64,000 nt of DNA, taken from an uncultured cyanobacterium. GTDB taxonomy: Bacteria; Cyanobacteriota; Cyanobacteriia; Cyanobacteriales; Nostocaceae. The position numbers and the translations under genes were made by a program. Numbering within the stretch: the stretch's first letter is position 1; every line of letters begins with the position of its first letter. This document shows, in pieces, positions 8,092-16,183 of the stretch. The stretch spans positions 1-64,000 of the forward strand of contig CAINGU010000076.1 in NCBI GenBank assembly GCA_903848645.1. Reading direction: 5' to 3'. The notes under the pieces were generated by a model. The model saw only the letters and a program-made list of their open reading frames with translations. It ran no database searches and was not told where the DNA came from.

Positions 8092-8868
8092 ATGCCGCAA
8101 GATTTAACTTTAATCCATAGCTTACTTCTGTTCAGTACCGCATTTATTGCCGGTGGACTCAATGCTGTTGCTGGTGGTGGCAGTTTTATTACCTTTCCTA
8201 CCCTGATATTTACAGGTGTCGCACCAATTGCGGCTAATGCTACAAATAATACTGCTTTATGGATAGCTGCGATCGCTAGTGCAGGGGCTTATCGTCGAGA
8301 TTTAAACATCGAAAAACGACAATTGTTATTACTAGCTGGGACAAGTTTAGTTGGTGGTGTCATTGGTTCTGTAGCCTTGTTATATACATCACCGGATGTA
8401 TTTAAAAAGATGCTGCCCTATTTGTTACTATCAGCAACATTGATATTTACATTTAGTGAATCTCTAAAAAGCTGGCTACAACTTCAGACTAAAAACGATG
8501 CTTCCACACCTCCACCTTTGTTAATTCTCCTAGTTTCTCAATTGCTAATCTCTATATATGGTGGTTTTTTTGGTGCTGGAGTAGGCATCTTAATGTTGGC
8601 AACTTTAACTTTTTTAGGGATTAAAAATATTCACTCTATTAATGCTTTTAAAACCTTGTTGGGTAGTTGTATTAATGGTGTGGCAATTATTCCTTTTATG
8701 TTCGCTAATTTGATCGCCTGGCATCAAGTTATTATTATGGCGGTTGGTGGTTCTCTGGGTGGTTATTTATGCGCTCATTTTGCCCGCAGACTAGAACCCA
8801 GTCTAGTGCGGAAATTTGTAATAGTGGTGGCTTTTGGTATGACTACTTACTTTTTTATTCATGGCTAA
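8092..8868 (+). CDS. TauE/SafE (TSUP) family transporter
   Basis: 258 residues, nearly all hydrophobic, with about eight membrane segments in two homologous halves. Each half carries the family's glycine motif: GGLNAVAGGGSFITFPTL at about residue 21 and YGGFFGAGVGILML at about residue 155. TSUP proteins export or import sulfite, sulfonates or other small anions across the inner membrane; the substrate here cannot be told. The start ATG at 8092 has no strong ribosome-binding site. It is a single gene. Confidence 0.87.
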   Translation: MPQDLTLIHSLLLFSTAFIAGGLNAVAGGGSFITFPTLIFTGVAPIAANATNNTALWIAAIASAGAYRRDLNIEKRQLLLLAGTSLVGGVIGSVALLYTSPDVFKKMLPYLLLSATLIFTFSESLKSWLQLQTKNDASTPPPLLILLVSQLLISIYGGFFGAGVGILMLATLTFLGIKNIHSINAFKTLLGSCINGVAIIPFMFANLIAWHQVIIMAVGGSLGGYLCAHFARRLEPSLVRKFVIVVAFGMTTYFFIHG

Positions 8869-9258
8869 GTAGGTAGATATAATTAAATACAAGATGGGCG
8901 GGCTAGAAGCCCACCCCACAATAACTGTATGACTTGTGGGATAGGTGTCCAAATATTAATTAAATATAAAAGCACCAATTTTGTGACTTTGATTACAGTT
9001 TTTCTGCTCTGGTAACGGTTGAATGGGAAAATAACCAATTTTTTCGACAAGGATAAATAAGACTATCTCAAGGATTACACCATAGGGATCACTGCTAATC
9101 TAAGAAGAGTTACATCTAAAGTAAATTTATATATCCTAAGCATGATGATAATAATTATCAGGTTTAAGATAATAACCAAAGAGATTAACTTTTTTCACAA
9201 TAATTAAACATTTTTTTGTCAACTTTTCTAAAAAATTATTTAATCCAGGGGTTTTAAA
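8869..9258. other. Spacer with hairpin repeat
   Basis: About 390 bp without a credible gene. At 8900-8912 a short hairpin (GGGCTAGAAGCCC) sits in the wider sequence GATGGGCGGGCT...CCACCCCAC, a repeat common in cyanobacterial spacers; it may also end the TSUP transcript. The rest (9000-9250) is AT-rich with poly-T stretches and presumably carries the promoter of the zinc-ribbon gene at 9259. Confidence 0.5.
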
Positions 9259-9438
9259 ATGCAAGTATCACAAAAGATTCACTGCCCAAATTGCGGTAGT
9301 GCGGCTGAACGTCACTATATTTCTGATAGTCAAATTACACGAACACAATGTCCTAGTTGCGATTACCTGATGATAACTTGCACGCGCACTGGTAAAGTAA
9401 TTGAGGCTTACGCACCAGGTATTTATGCTAGGAAATAA
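9259..9438 (+). CDS. Small zinc-ribbon protein
   Basis: 59 residues, MQVSQKIHCPNCGSAAERHY and onwards. Two CxxC pairs (HCPNCGS at about 9-12 and QCPSCDY at about 31-34) form a zinc ribbon. The protein is a conserved small cyanobacterial family that I recall being mislabelled as a PriA-like fragment in some annotations; it is far too short for the helicase. It ends 13 nt before the convergent rlmN. Function is unknown; nucleic-acid or protein binding through the ribbon is the obvious guess. Confidence 0.8.
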   Translation: MQVSQKIHCPNCGSAAERHYISDSQITRTQCPSCDYLMITCTRTGKVIEAYAPGIYARK

Positions 9439-9451
9439 TTGACAATTTTAA

Positions 9452-10522
9452 TTACCTTTTTGTTGTTCTTAATTGTCCACAAGCAGCGTCAGCTTCTAAA
9501 CCGCGAGAATAACGCACACTAACCGCAGTATTTTGTTCTTGAAGAACGTTAACAAAGGCTTCTATTCTCTCACGGGTTGGTCTTTTATAATCTACTTCCT
9601 GAATGGGATTATAGGGAATCAAGTTAACGTGACTTTGAAATCCTCGCAGACGTTTTGATAGTTGCAAAGCGTGTTCGGGTAAATCGTTAACTCCAGCCAG
9701 AAGAACGTATTCAAAACTAACTCTGCGTCCTGTTATTTCTACGTATTCTCGACATTCTGCCAGCAAGTCTTCTATGGGGTAAAATTTAGCACTGGGAATG
9801 AGTTGTTCCCGTAATCCTTGGTTGGGTGCGTGGAGACTGACAGCCAGGGTAATTTGTAATTCGTGTGCGGCTACTTGCAAAATCCGATCACGGATGCCTA
9901 CAGTAGATAGTGTAATGAATCGCGCACCAATTCCCACATCTTGATTAATGGATTTAATCGCTAAAAGCGCATTTTCCGTATTTAGTAATGGTTCACCCAT
10001 GCCCATGAATACCACATTACTCACCCGTTCTTGAAAATCCTCTTGGACAGTCAGCACTTGATCAACAATTTCCGCACGGGTAAGATTACGCTTGTAACCA
10101 CCTTTACCAGTAGCGCAGAAATCACAAGCCATAGGACAACCAACTTGAGTAGAAACACAAACGGTTAAGCGTTTATCACTGGGAATACCCACAGTTTCGA
10201 CAATTTCCCCGTCAGCTAATTTGAGGAGATATTTAACTGTACCATCGGGGGCAACAGAACGGTAATGTAGAGAAGAGCGGCCAATGGGAATATCTGCAAC
10301 TTCTAACCGCCAATTTTTCGGAAAGACAGAAATATCAGCGAGCGATCGCACACCCTTATTATAGATCCAATCATGCAGTTGCTTACCCCTGTATCCAGGT
10401 TGTCCCTGCTGCTGTACCCAAGCAGTTAACTCCGTCACCGAAGCACCGAGAAGGGGGGGAAGAAGTTCAGATTTTACGGAGTTTGGTGAATCCACCTGAG
10501 ATAAAAACGGGGTAGCAGACAT
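9452..10522 (-). CDS. rlmN: 23S rRNA (adenine2503-C2)-methyltransferase / tRNA A37 methylase
   Basis: 356-residue radical-SAM enzyme that methylates C2 of A2503 in 23S rRNA and A37 in some tRNAs. The iron-sulfur motif is CPMACDFC (C129, C133, C136). [11 protein letters not shown] and TLSTVGI are the AdoMet/substrate loops, and the near-C-terminal cysteine in EADAACGQL (C348) fits the methyl-carrying cysteine. Full length. The first about 25 residues are a variable extension. It is convergent with the zinc-ribbon gene and monocistronic. Confidence 0.95.
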   Translation of the reverse strand: MSATPFLSQVDSPNSVKSELLPPLLGASVTELTAWVQQQGQPGYRGKQLHDWIYNKGVRSLADISVFPKNWRLEVADIPIGRSSLHYRSVAPDGTVKYLLKLADGEIVETVGIPSDKRLTVCVSTQVGCPMACDFCATGKGGYKRNLTRAEIVDQVLTVQEDFQERVSNVVFMGMGEPLLNTENALLAIKSINQDVGIGARFITLSTVGIRDRILQVAAHELQITLAVSLHAPNQGLREQLIPSAKFYPIEDLLAECREYVEITGRRVSFEYVLLAGVNDLPEHALQLSKRLRGFQSHVNLIPYNPIQEVDYKRPTRERIEAFVNVLQEQNTAVSVRYSRGLEADAACGQLRTTKR

Positions 10523-10614
10523 AAAAAATCACAAGTTGATGCTAATTTCCTATTCTACTATATTGTTTTTGTTTCGTGCAAAGAGGGAAAGGAGCAAAGG
10601 CGCAAAGAAATAGA

Positions 10615-11445
10615 TTAAGGGACTTCTAAGGTAATGATAGTAATTTCGGGTGGACAAAATAACCGTCCTGGGAAATAAGTTCCTAAACCCCGATTTACAT
10701 ATAATTGATTATTTCCCACTTGGTGTAAACCCTGTGACCATTTCCAGTGTTGTAATACAGGATGCTTTTTCCGTAAAAATGGCAATTTACGCCGAATTTT
10801 ATTCGGTATTTTTTCCATTATTTTTATATAGTACATGATTGCCGGTCCCATACCAGGAATTACAATTTGTCCCCCGTGAGTATGACCAGATAATTGTAAA
10901 TCTACCCGCCATTTTTTCAGAATTTCGGCTGTATCTGGGTTATGAGATAATACAATACAAGGTTTACTAGAATCGAGTTGATTCATAATTGGTTCTGGGT
11001 TAAATTCTCGTGAATAAAAATCTGCTAATCCCACTATGGGTAATTTTTCTCCCAATGGGTAAGCAATTTGATTCCAAAGCACATTAATTCCCACATTTCT
11101 TAAACCATTTATAATTTCTGATTTTGAACTTGGAGAATAAATATCATGATTTCCAAGTATAGCATAAATACCATAGCGACTTTTGAGATTTTTCAATCGT
11201 GGTGCTAGTTGATGAATTGGTTTGGCAATTGTGTTAACATAGTCACCAGTTAAAATAACTAAATCTGGTTTTGCTGCATTACTAACTGCAATTGCTTTTG
11301 TTAACATTTTTTCTGATAGTAGACCATTATCATAATGAAAATCTGACATTTGTACCAGCTTTAATCCTGCTAAAGATAGAGGTAAGTTAGGAATTTTCAC
11401 TGTCAATTTTTCTGTACTCAAAGCTCCAGATAATAACTTGTGCAT
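10615..11445 (-). CDS. YkuE-like metallophosphoesterase
   Basis: 276 residues with all five calcineurin-type motifs in order: MSDFHYD (D-x-H), LTGDYV (GD), LGNHDIYS (GNHD), LSHNP (H) and LSGHTHGGQ (GHTH). These bind two metals. YkuE-type enzymes remove phosphate or diphosphate from lipids or nucleotides at the membrane. The usual N-terminal membrane anchor is absent and the protein starts directly with a short hydrophobic-basic stretch, so it may be cytosolic or peripheral. The C-terminus (LYVNRGLGTYFPGRLFCPPE) is typical of the subfamily. The substrate is not known. Confidence 0.88.
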   Translation of the reverse strand: MHKLLSGALSTEKLTVKIPNLPLSLAGLKLVQMSDFHYDNGLLSEKMLTKAIAVSNAAKPDLVILTGDYVNTIAKPIHQLAPRLKNLKSRYGIYAILGNHDIYSPSSKSEIINGLRNVGINVLWNQIAYPLGEKLPIVGLADFYSREFNPEPIMNQLDSSKPCIVLSHNPDTAEILKKWRVDLQLSGHTHGGQIVIPGMGPAIMYYIKIMEKIPNKIRRKLPFLRKKHPVLQHWKWSQGLHQVGNNQLYVNRGLGTYFPGRLFCPPEITIITLEVP

Positions 11446-11499
11446 AATCTTATGTTTATAAGTTAATACAGTTCATTTAATTCTAAAATATTTAATTGT

Positions 11500-11586
11500 G
11501 TAGGTTGGGTTGACGCAAGGAAACCCAACATTTTCCCAATATTTTAGGAACTTTGTTGGGTTGCGCTGTCGCTTAACCCAACCTAC
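11500..11586. repeat. Dispersed hairpin repeat (GTAGGTTGGGTT family), copy 1
   Basis: 87 bp bounded by the inverted ends GTAGGTTGGGTT and AACCCAACCTAC (12 of 12 paired), with inner complementary pieces (AACCCAACA and TGTTGGGTT), so the whole element can fold into a cruciform-like hairpin. A second full copy is at 63849-63922 and a partial one at 53473-53505. Such elements are small non-coding repeats common in Nostocales genomes and may be remnants mobilised in trans. Confidence 0.8.
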
Positions 11587-11664
11587 GATTTTCAGAATAG
11601 AATCGTATTTATTTATACGTTAACAGAAAAATTTGATATTAGCTGTATAAAAACAGTAATATAT

Positions 11665-13845
11665 TTACAATTTATGATTATTCCAAAGTTTAACTTGCTG
11701 TCTCAATTCTTGAATATCTAAATAATCATAAGCAAAGGCTTTTCTTAAAAGTGCATGAGGAATAAATTGATCATATTTATTAATTTCTGGTGCTTCTGCT
11801 TCGCTAACTAAATATTCTGGTGAAATTCTTTGTTCACATAAAGAAGCAATTTCTGGATACACAGATTGAAATTTATTCTTTCCTAATTTTAAAGTCAAAT
11901 AATAGGGATTTACTCCACCAATACTTGTAATTTCTAAAGATTCTCGACAACAGGAATTTAGTAATCTTTCTAAGGTTCGATAAGCGACAGTTCCCAACCA
12001 AGGAAAAATACAACATTTGCCATTTTCTAATAACAGAATATTATTTTGAGCTAATTCTGATTTTTTGACTAATTCCCGAACTTGAGATAATCGTTGTTGA
12101 GCATTTTTTTGTAAATAAGCATAATTTGTATTTTCTAATAAAACCTGTCGCATTCTTTGGATAATTCTACCATGAATAATTCCAGTCCCACCACGCCAAT
12201 AAATAGTAGCTTTACCTTCAACTTGCTTAACAAAAATATTTCTTTTTTTAAAGTCAACTTCTACCACTTCCCAACTTTTCCCTGCTAAAGCAAATTGATT
12301 ACCCACCGCTGGAGGAATAACAATACTTCCAATTTCTGTTCCTCCTTCTTTAACTTTATATTCTTGACTATCAGCAAAAACAGCATAAAACTGGAATTTA
12401 TTTACCACCTTTTCCCCAGCTAACCCGATAATTAATCTACCTTGTTCAGTTTTATGAAGATGATTAATATCAATTAAATAACCTAGCAATAACAAGTAAT
12501 CATCTTTGGAAAAATTAGTAAATGGTGCAAGGTTCAAAACTTCTTTCGCAAGTGCAGCAGGTGAAATTTCTCGCGTTGCTGCTAAAATACTCATAGTTTG
12601 ATGATATAATAAACTTAAAGGATATTTAATAGGTGTTATTGGTTCAAGCCAACGTTCTTCTAAATAAAGTTGAATAATGGCAATAGATTGTAAAAGTTGC
12701 CAAGGAATTTGTTCTGGTAAAGAAGCCTCTGATAATGGTTTTTCTTCTCCACAAATAAACCGCATATCAGCAGATTCACCTCTTCTTCCACTGCGTCCTA
12801 ATCTTTGTAAAAAACTCGCAACAGATAAGGGTGATTCTAATTGAATAACTCGTTCTAACTCACCAATATCTATTCCTAATTCTAGAGTTAAAGTTGCCGC
12901 AGTGACAGCGGGAGTCTGGGGTTCGCGCATGGCATTTTCCGCAGCTTGTCGCAAACTAGCAGATATACTACCATGATGAACATGATATATATCTGGAAAT
13001 CCTGCCGTTTTGGCTATTTGACGTAAAGAAGAAATTATAGATTCTGTTTGAGTTCTATTATTAGCAAATATGAGACATTTGCGAGATTTAGTCAGATTAA
13101 AAATATATTGATCATATTCTGAATCTTCATTTTCACTATCAACATAAAAATGCTCTATAGCTAATTTAATTTGGCGTTTTCCTGATTCTGTTTTGGGAGT
13201 AATTACAGGTTTATCTGTTCCCGAACTTAACCAAGATTCAGCCATTGCATAATCACCAAGAGTTGCAGATAAACCAATGCGTCGGGGTTGAATTGGGATA
13301 ATTTTTTCTAATCTTTGTAATTGACAAATAATTTGATCACCCCGTTCCGAACCCATGAAAACGTGAATTTCATCAATGATGATAAATCGCAAATCTCCAA
13401 ATAATCTAATTAGTTCTTGATGTTTATTAATTAATAAACTTTCTAGAGATTCTGGTGTGATTTGGAGAATGCCTTGAGGATTTTTTAAAAGTTTATTTTT
13501 CCGACTTTGATTAATATCCCCATGCCAAGAATATACAGGAATATCCGCCATTTTTAACAAATCATTAAGACGGGTAAATTGGTCATTAATTAAAGCCTTA
13601 ATCGGACTAATATATAAAACGCCGATAGTATTTGCCGGATTTTCATGTAATAAACTTAAAACAGGTAAAAAAGCTGCTTCAGTTTTTCCCGCAGCCGTAG
13701 CAGCAGTCACAAGTAAATGGGAATTACTGTTAAAAATAACTTCACAAGCAGCAACTTGGACAGGTCGTAATTCCGTCCAGTTGTGAACATAAATATATTC
13801 TTGAATAAAAGGTGCAAGGAGAGAAAATGTGTTTTTATTGTTCAT
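11665..13845 (-). CDS. DEAD/DEAH-box helicase (Lhr-like)
   Basis: 726 residues. Motif I is TAATAAGKTEAAF, motif II is IIDEIHVF (DEIH), motif III is LSATLG and motif VI is FLQRLGRSGRRGE. The order and the C-terminal part after about residue 400, with a region resembling the Lhr winged-helix and beta-barrel domain (GNQFALAGKSWEVVEVD), place it near the Lhr-type superfamily 2 helicases, though it is much shorter than full Lhr (about 1500 residues). Probably an ATP-dependent 3'-5' nucleic-acid translocase in DNA repair; in some bacteria relatives sit in defence loci, but there is no such partner here. The start ATG is followed by NNKNTFSLLAPF; no other start is better. Confidence 0.85.
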   Translation of the reverse strand: MNNKNTFSLLAPFIQEYIYVHNWTELRPVQVAACEVIFNSNSHLLVTAATAAGKTEAAFLPVLSLLHENPANTIGVLYISPIKALINDQFTRLNDLLKMADIPVYSWHGDINQSRKNKLLKNPQGILQITPESLESLLINKHQELIRLFGDLRFIIIDEIHVFMGSERGDQIICQLQRLEKIIPIQPRRIGLSATLGDYAMAESWLSSGTDKPVITPKTESGKRQIKLAIEHFYVDSENEDSEYDQYIFNLTKSRKCLIFANNRTQTESIISSLRQIAKTAGFPDIYHVHHGSISASLRQAAENAMREPQTPAVTAATLTLELGIDIGELERVIQLESPLSVASFLQRLGRSGRRGESADMRFICGEEKPLSEASLPEQIPWQLLQSIAIIQLYLEERWLEPITPIKYPLSLLYHQTMSILAATREISPAALAKEVLNLAPFTNFSKDDYLLLLGYLIDINHLHKTEQGRLIIGLAGEKVVNKFQFYAVFADSQEYKVKEGGTEIGSIVIPPAVGNQFALAGKSWEVVEVDFKKRNIFVKQVEGKATIYWRGGTGIIHGRIIQRMRQVLLENTNYAYLQKNAQQRLSQVRELVKKSELAQNNILLLENGKCCIFPWLGTVAYRTLERLLNSCCRESLEITSIGGVNPYYLTLKLGKNKFQSVYPEIASLCEQRISPEYLVSEAEAPEINKYDQFIPHALLRKAFAYDYLDIQELRQQVKLWNNHKL

Positions 13846-13860
13846 AATTAATCCTGACTC

Positions 13861-13898
13861 AGATCCCCGTCTTCTTAAAGAAAAGAGGTCGGGGATCT
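13861..13898. repeat. GATCCCC hairpin repeat
   Basis: AGATCCCCG at 13861-13869 pairs with CGGGGATCT at 13890-13898 around a CTTCTTAAAGAA-containing loop. Same family as the hairpin at 15349-15377. It overlaps the stop codon of the LuxR-type gene on the minus strand and lies between it and the helicase gene, so it probably ends the LuxR transcript or weakens read-through. Confidence 0.6.
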
Positions 13899-14577
13899 AT
13901 TTTGAAACCAACCTAGCTTGTAATTTTGCCACCATTTCCGCACGAGTAGAAACATCCAACTTCCGAAACATCCTTTTCAAAGCTTGCTTCACAGAATTTT
14001 GAGTAATCCATAATTTAACCGCAATTTCCCCATTAGTTAAACCTTGAGCAACTAATTTGGCAATTTCCAATTCCCGCGGTGTAAGGGGACAACTATCAGT
14101 AGATGAAAAGGTTTTTGGTGTTGCTTGGAGTGTGGCCATTTTCGCCGATAAATGTAGACAGACAGCACTTAAATCAGCCAAATCATTACTATCAAAAGGT
14201 AGACTTCCGGGGTCACGAGCAAAATTTAAAGTCCCCACTAATTGACCATTACAAACTATGGGGCCAGTCATCACGTGTTCATGACGAGTACAATAGTTTT
14301 TCCAGTCTTCCGGGGATAAAATTAACTGCTCATGGGTGGGAGCATGACGTTCCACAACATAGCGCCCAAGGGGGTTAGCTTCTAAGCAGACAGCGGGAAT
14401 TTCAGGAATTTCAATGTGAGTATTTAATTGGTCATCTAGGAGATCAATACCCCAATGTTGCACTGCAAAATGGTCGCCAATGGTATCCATGAGAGCTAGT
14501 TTTAATTCTGGCTCATTTTGGACATTAGCGATCGCTTGAAAAATGGCGTGGAGAGTTTTAGCCATAAGTGTACCCAT
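13897..14577 (-). CDS. GAF-like sensor with LuxR-type HTH
   Basis: 226 residues. Residues 1-150 form an alpha/beta sensor that resembles GAF domains (AVQHWGIDLLDDQ, VMTGPIVCNGQLVGTLNF, then FDSNDLADLSAVCLHLSAKMA). Residues about 160-225 are a complete LuxR HTH (LTPRELEIAKLVAQGLTNGEI, then QNSVKQALKRMFRKLDVSTR). There is no receiver domain, so it senses a ligand or redox state directly rather than phosphorylation. It is divergent from the DUF3386 gene at 14669 with a shared 91-bp promoter region, so it may regulate that gene. The start could be either ATG (14577 or 14565). Confidence 0.83.
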   Translation of the reverse strand: MGTLMAKTLHAIFQAIANVQNEPELKLALMDTIGDHFAVQHWGIDLLDDQLNTHIEIPEIPAVCLEANPLGRYVVERHAPTHEQLILSPEDWKNYCTRHEHVMTGPIVCNGQLVGTLNFARDPGSLPFDSNDLADLSAVCLHLSAKMATLQATPKTFSSTDSCPLTPRELEIAKLVAQGLTNGEIAVKLWITQNSVKQALKRMFRKLDVSTRAEMVAKLQARLVSK

Positions 14578-14668
14578 TTGGGGTCTATGCGAACCTCGAT
14601 AATTACTTCTATGCTAATACCAGCAACGATAAAAAGCTATTTTAACTTGTAACCAGAGGACAAGCACT

Positions 14669-15313
14669 ATGACAGTTACTCAAATTTCCGCCCAAGAACT
14701 TTTTCAGGCTGCTTATGAAAACCGTTATACCTGGGATGAAAATTTCCCCGGTTATACCGCAGATATCACTTATAAGTATGATGACCAAGTGATTAAAGGT
14801 CAAGTGCGGATTGATGCCAATCTGAAAGCAGAAGTTCTCAATGTCGAAGACGAAGCCGCTAAAAAAGCCATTCACGGACAAGCTTGGGAAATCGCCGTTC
14901 ACCGTGTCCGTCGGGCTTTTGCACAAACTCACGGCGCAAATACTTTTAGATATGGTAACACTGACGCAAGCGGCGCAGTAGATATTTTTGTTGGTGGTAA
15001 GGGAGAAGGAGATAAATACAAAGTGCGTAACAATGAAGTTTGCCACGTTCACCGTTTAATTCACGGTACTTTTGTGACTATTGACACCTTTAGCAGTCAC
15101 GATACAGGGGAAGGATATCTTTCTCACACTTATGATTCTGTCTATCATGACCCCGAAACCGGCGCACAAAAGGGCGGTAAAAGCGATTTTACTGATGAAT
15201 ATGAAAAAGTAGGAAATTATTACATTCTCAACCGTCGAGAAATTCGCACGGAAATAGCAGAAAGTATTTCCATTCAAGATTTTATCTTTTCTAACATTGA
15301 GTTGTTAGGTTAG
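14669..15313 (+). CDS. DUF3386 family protein
   Basis: 214 residues, soluble, without signal peptide. The sequence (LFQAAYENRYTWDENFPGY, DITYKYDDQVIKGQVRID, EGYLSHTYDSVYHDP) belongs to the cyanobacterial DUF3386 family, whose role is unknown. It looks beta-rich, and alternating charged strands such as DKYKVRNNEVCHVHRLIHG suggest a lipocalin-like barrel. It is divergent from the GAF-LuxR regulator and followed by a good hairpin terminator. The start ATG follows GAGGACAAGCACT, a usable ribosome-binding site. Confidence 0.83.
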   Translation: MTVTQISAQELFQAAYENRYTWDENFPGYTADITYKYDDQVIKGQVRIDANLKAEVLNVEDEAAKKAIHGQAWEIAVHRVRRAFAQTHGANTFRYGNTDASGAVDIFVGGKGEGDKYKVRNNEVCHVHRLIHGTFVTIDTFSSHDTGEGYLSHTYDSVYHDPETGAQKGGKSDFTDEYEKVGNYYILNRREIRTEIAESISIQDFIFSNIELLG

Positions 15314-15348
15314 ATTTTTGAATAGTCCATAAAACCCAAATTCTTCAT

Positions 15349-15377
15349 ATCCCTGACTTCTTTAAGAAGTTGGGGAT
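15349..15377. terminator. Hairpin behind DUF3386 gene
   Basis: A 29-nt almost perfect hairpin: ATCCCTGACTTCTT pairs with AAGAAGTTGGGGAT through 14 pairs (two G-T), leaving a single unpaired base at the tip before any loop opening. It is followed by CTTATTATTTATT. It lies 36 nt after the DUF3386 stop. The same core (GATCCCC, CTTCTTTAAGAAG) is a dispersed repeat in cyanobacteria and is also present at 13861-13898. Confidence 0.6.
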
Positions 15378-15427
15378 CTTATTATTTATTGCTATAATAT
15401 TTTTATTGTTAGCAAGACTCAACAGCC

Positions 15428-16045
15428 ATGATTCAAGCTTTACCTAAAGTTACTACCTTTGAGGAATTTGTCGCTTGGCTTCCTGAAAATTCCGGGGTAC
15501 GTTACGAACTACATCATGGGAATATCATTGAAATGGCACAACCAGTAGGAGAACACGAAGAATCTAAAGGATTTTTGACAGTAGAAATTTCTTTTGAAAT
15601 CAAACGTCTAGGATTACCTTACGGTATTCCCAACCAAGTTATAGTTAGACCTGATGGTAAAGATTCTGGTTATTTCCCAGATGTGTTGGTGCTAAATCGT
15701 GAAAATCTGGTAAACGAAAAATTATGGAAAAAACAATCTATCCTCAGTAATGGTGCATCTATTCCTTTAGTAATTGAAGTTGTCTCCACTAATTGGCGTG
15801 ATGATTACTATTTGAAATATGCTGATTATGAGGAAATGGGAATTTCAGAATATTGGATTGTAGATTATGCAGCTTTAGGTGGACGGAATTTTATTGGTAA
15901 TCCTAAACAACCGACAATTTCTGTTTGTAATTTAGTTGATGAAGAATATCAAATTAGTAAGTTTCGAGATCATGAACGGATTATTTCCCAAACTTTTCCT
16001 GAATTAAATCTTACCGCAAATCAAATTTTTCAAGCTTCGATATAA
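15428..16045 (+). CDS. Uma2 family protein (PD-(D/E)XK nuclease fold)
   Basis: 205 residues. The family's nuclease core is visible: YFPDVLVLNRE (the Asp), PLVIEVVSTNW (E-V-x-S in place of E-x-K), then KYADYEEMGISEYWIVD. Uma2 proteins are expanded in cyanobacterial genomes, often beside mobile elements, and their physiological role is unknown; they may be nucleases. The N-terminus MIQALPKVTTFEEFVAWLP is complete. A MITE-like repeat starts 21 bp after the stop. A second, truncated Uma2 copy lies at 56362-56556. Confidence 0.88.
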   Translation: MIQALPKVTTFEEFVAWLPENSGVRYELHHGNIIEMAQPVGEHEESKGFLTVEISFEIKRLGLPYGIPNQVIVRPDGKDSGYFPDVLVLNRENLVNEKLWKKQSILSNGASIPLVIEVVSTNWRDDYYLKYADYEEMGISEYWIVDYAALGGRNFIGNPKQPTISVCNLVDEEYQISKFRDHERIISQTFPELNLTANQIFQASI

Positions 16046-16066
16046 GAAGATGTTTCAAAAGTTTCC

Positions 16067-16183
16067 GGCGATTAGAAATCGCTACTACACAAACGAAGTC
16101 CACCTGCGTGGACTAAGGAAAAATTAAGGGTTTGAAACCCATGAAGATGGGTTTTGTCTGTGTAGCCGCGACTTCTAGTCGCC
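16067..16183. mobile_element. MITE-like element with 28-bp terminal inverted repeats
   Basis: 117 bp. The left end (GGCGATTAGAAATCGC, then TACTACACAAAC) is an inverted copy of the right end (GGCGACTAGAAGTCGC, then GGCTACACAGAC read from 16183 backwards), 23 of 28 positions matching. The interior holds further inverted pieces (GTCCACCTGCGTGGAC; AACCCATGAAGATGGGTT). No coding capacity. Such elements are common in Nostocales and are probably moved by a transposase in trans. No clear target duplication is seen. It overlaps the 3' end of the NB-ARC gene and supplies its stop codon. Confidence 0.75.

Noticed and set aside
9259-9438. PriA fragment
   Set aside because: The small protein has only a two-CxxC zinc ribbon and none of the helicase motifs; it is a small gene in its own right.
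14642-15052. 136-residue minus-strand frame opposite the DUF3386 gene
   Set aside because: Lies entirely within the well-supported plus-strand gene and has no recognisable motif.
15428-16045. Uma2 gene as part of a defence system with the NB-ARC gene
   Set aside because: They are convergent, separated by a MITE, and Uma2 genes are scattered everywhere in cyanobacteria; no real link is visible.
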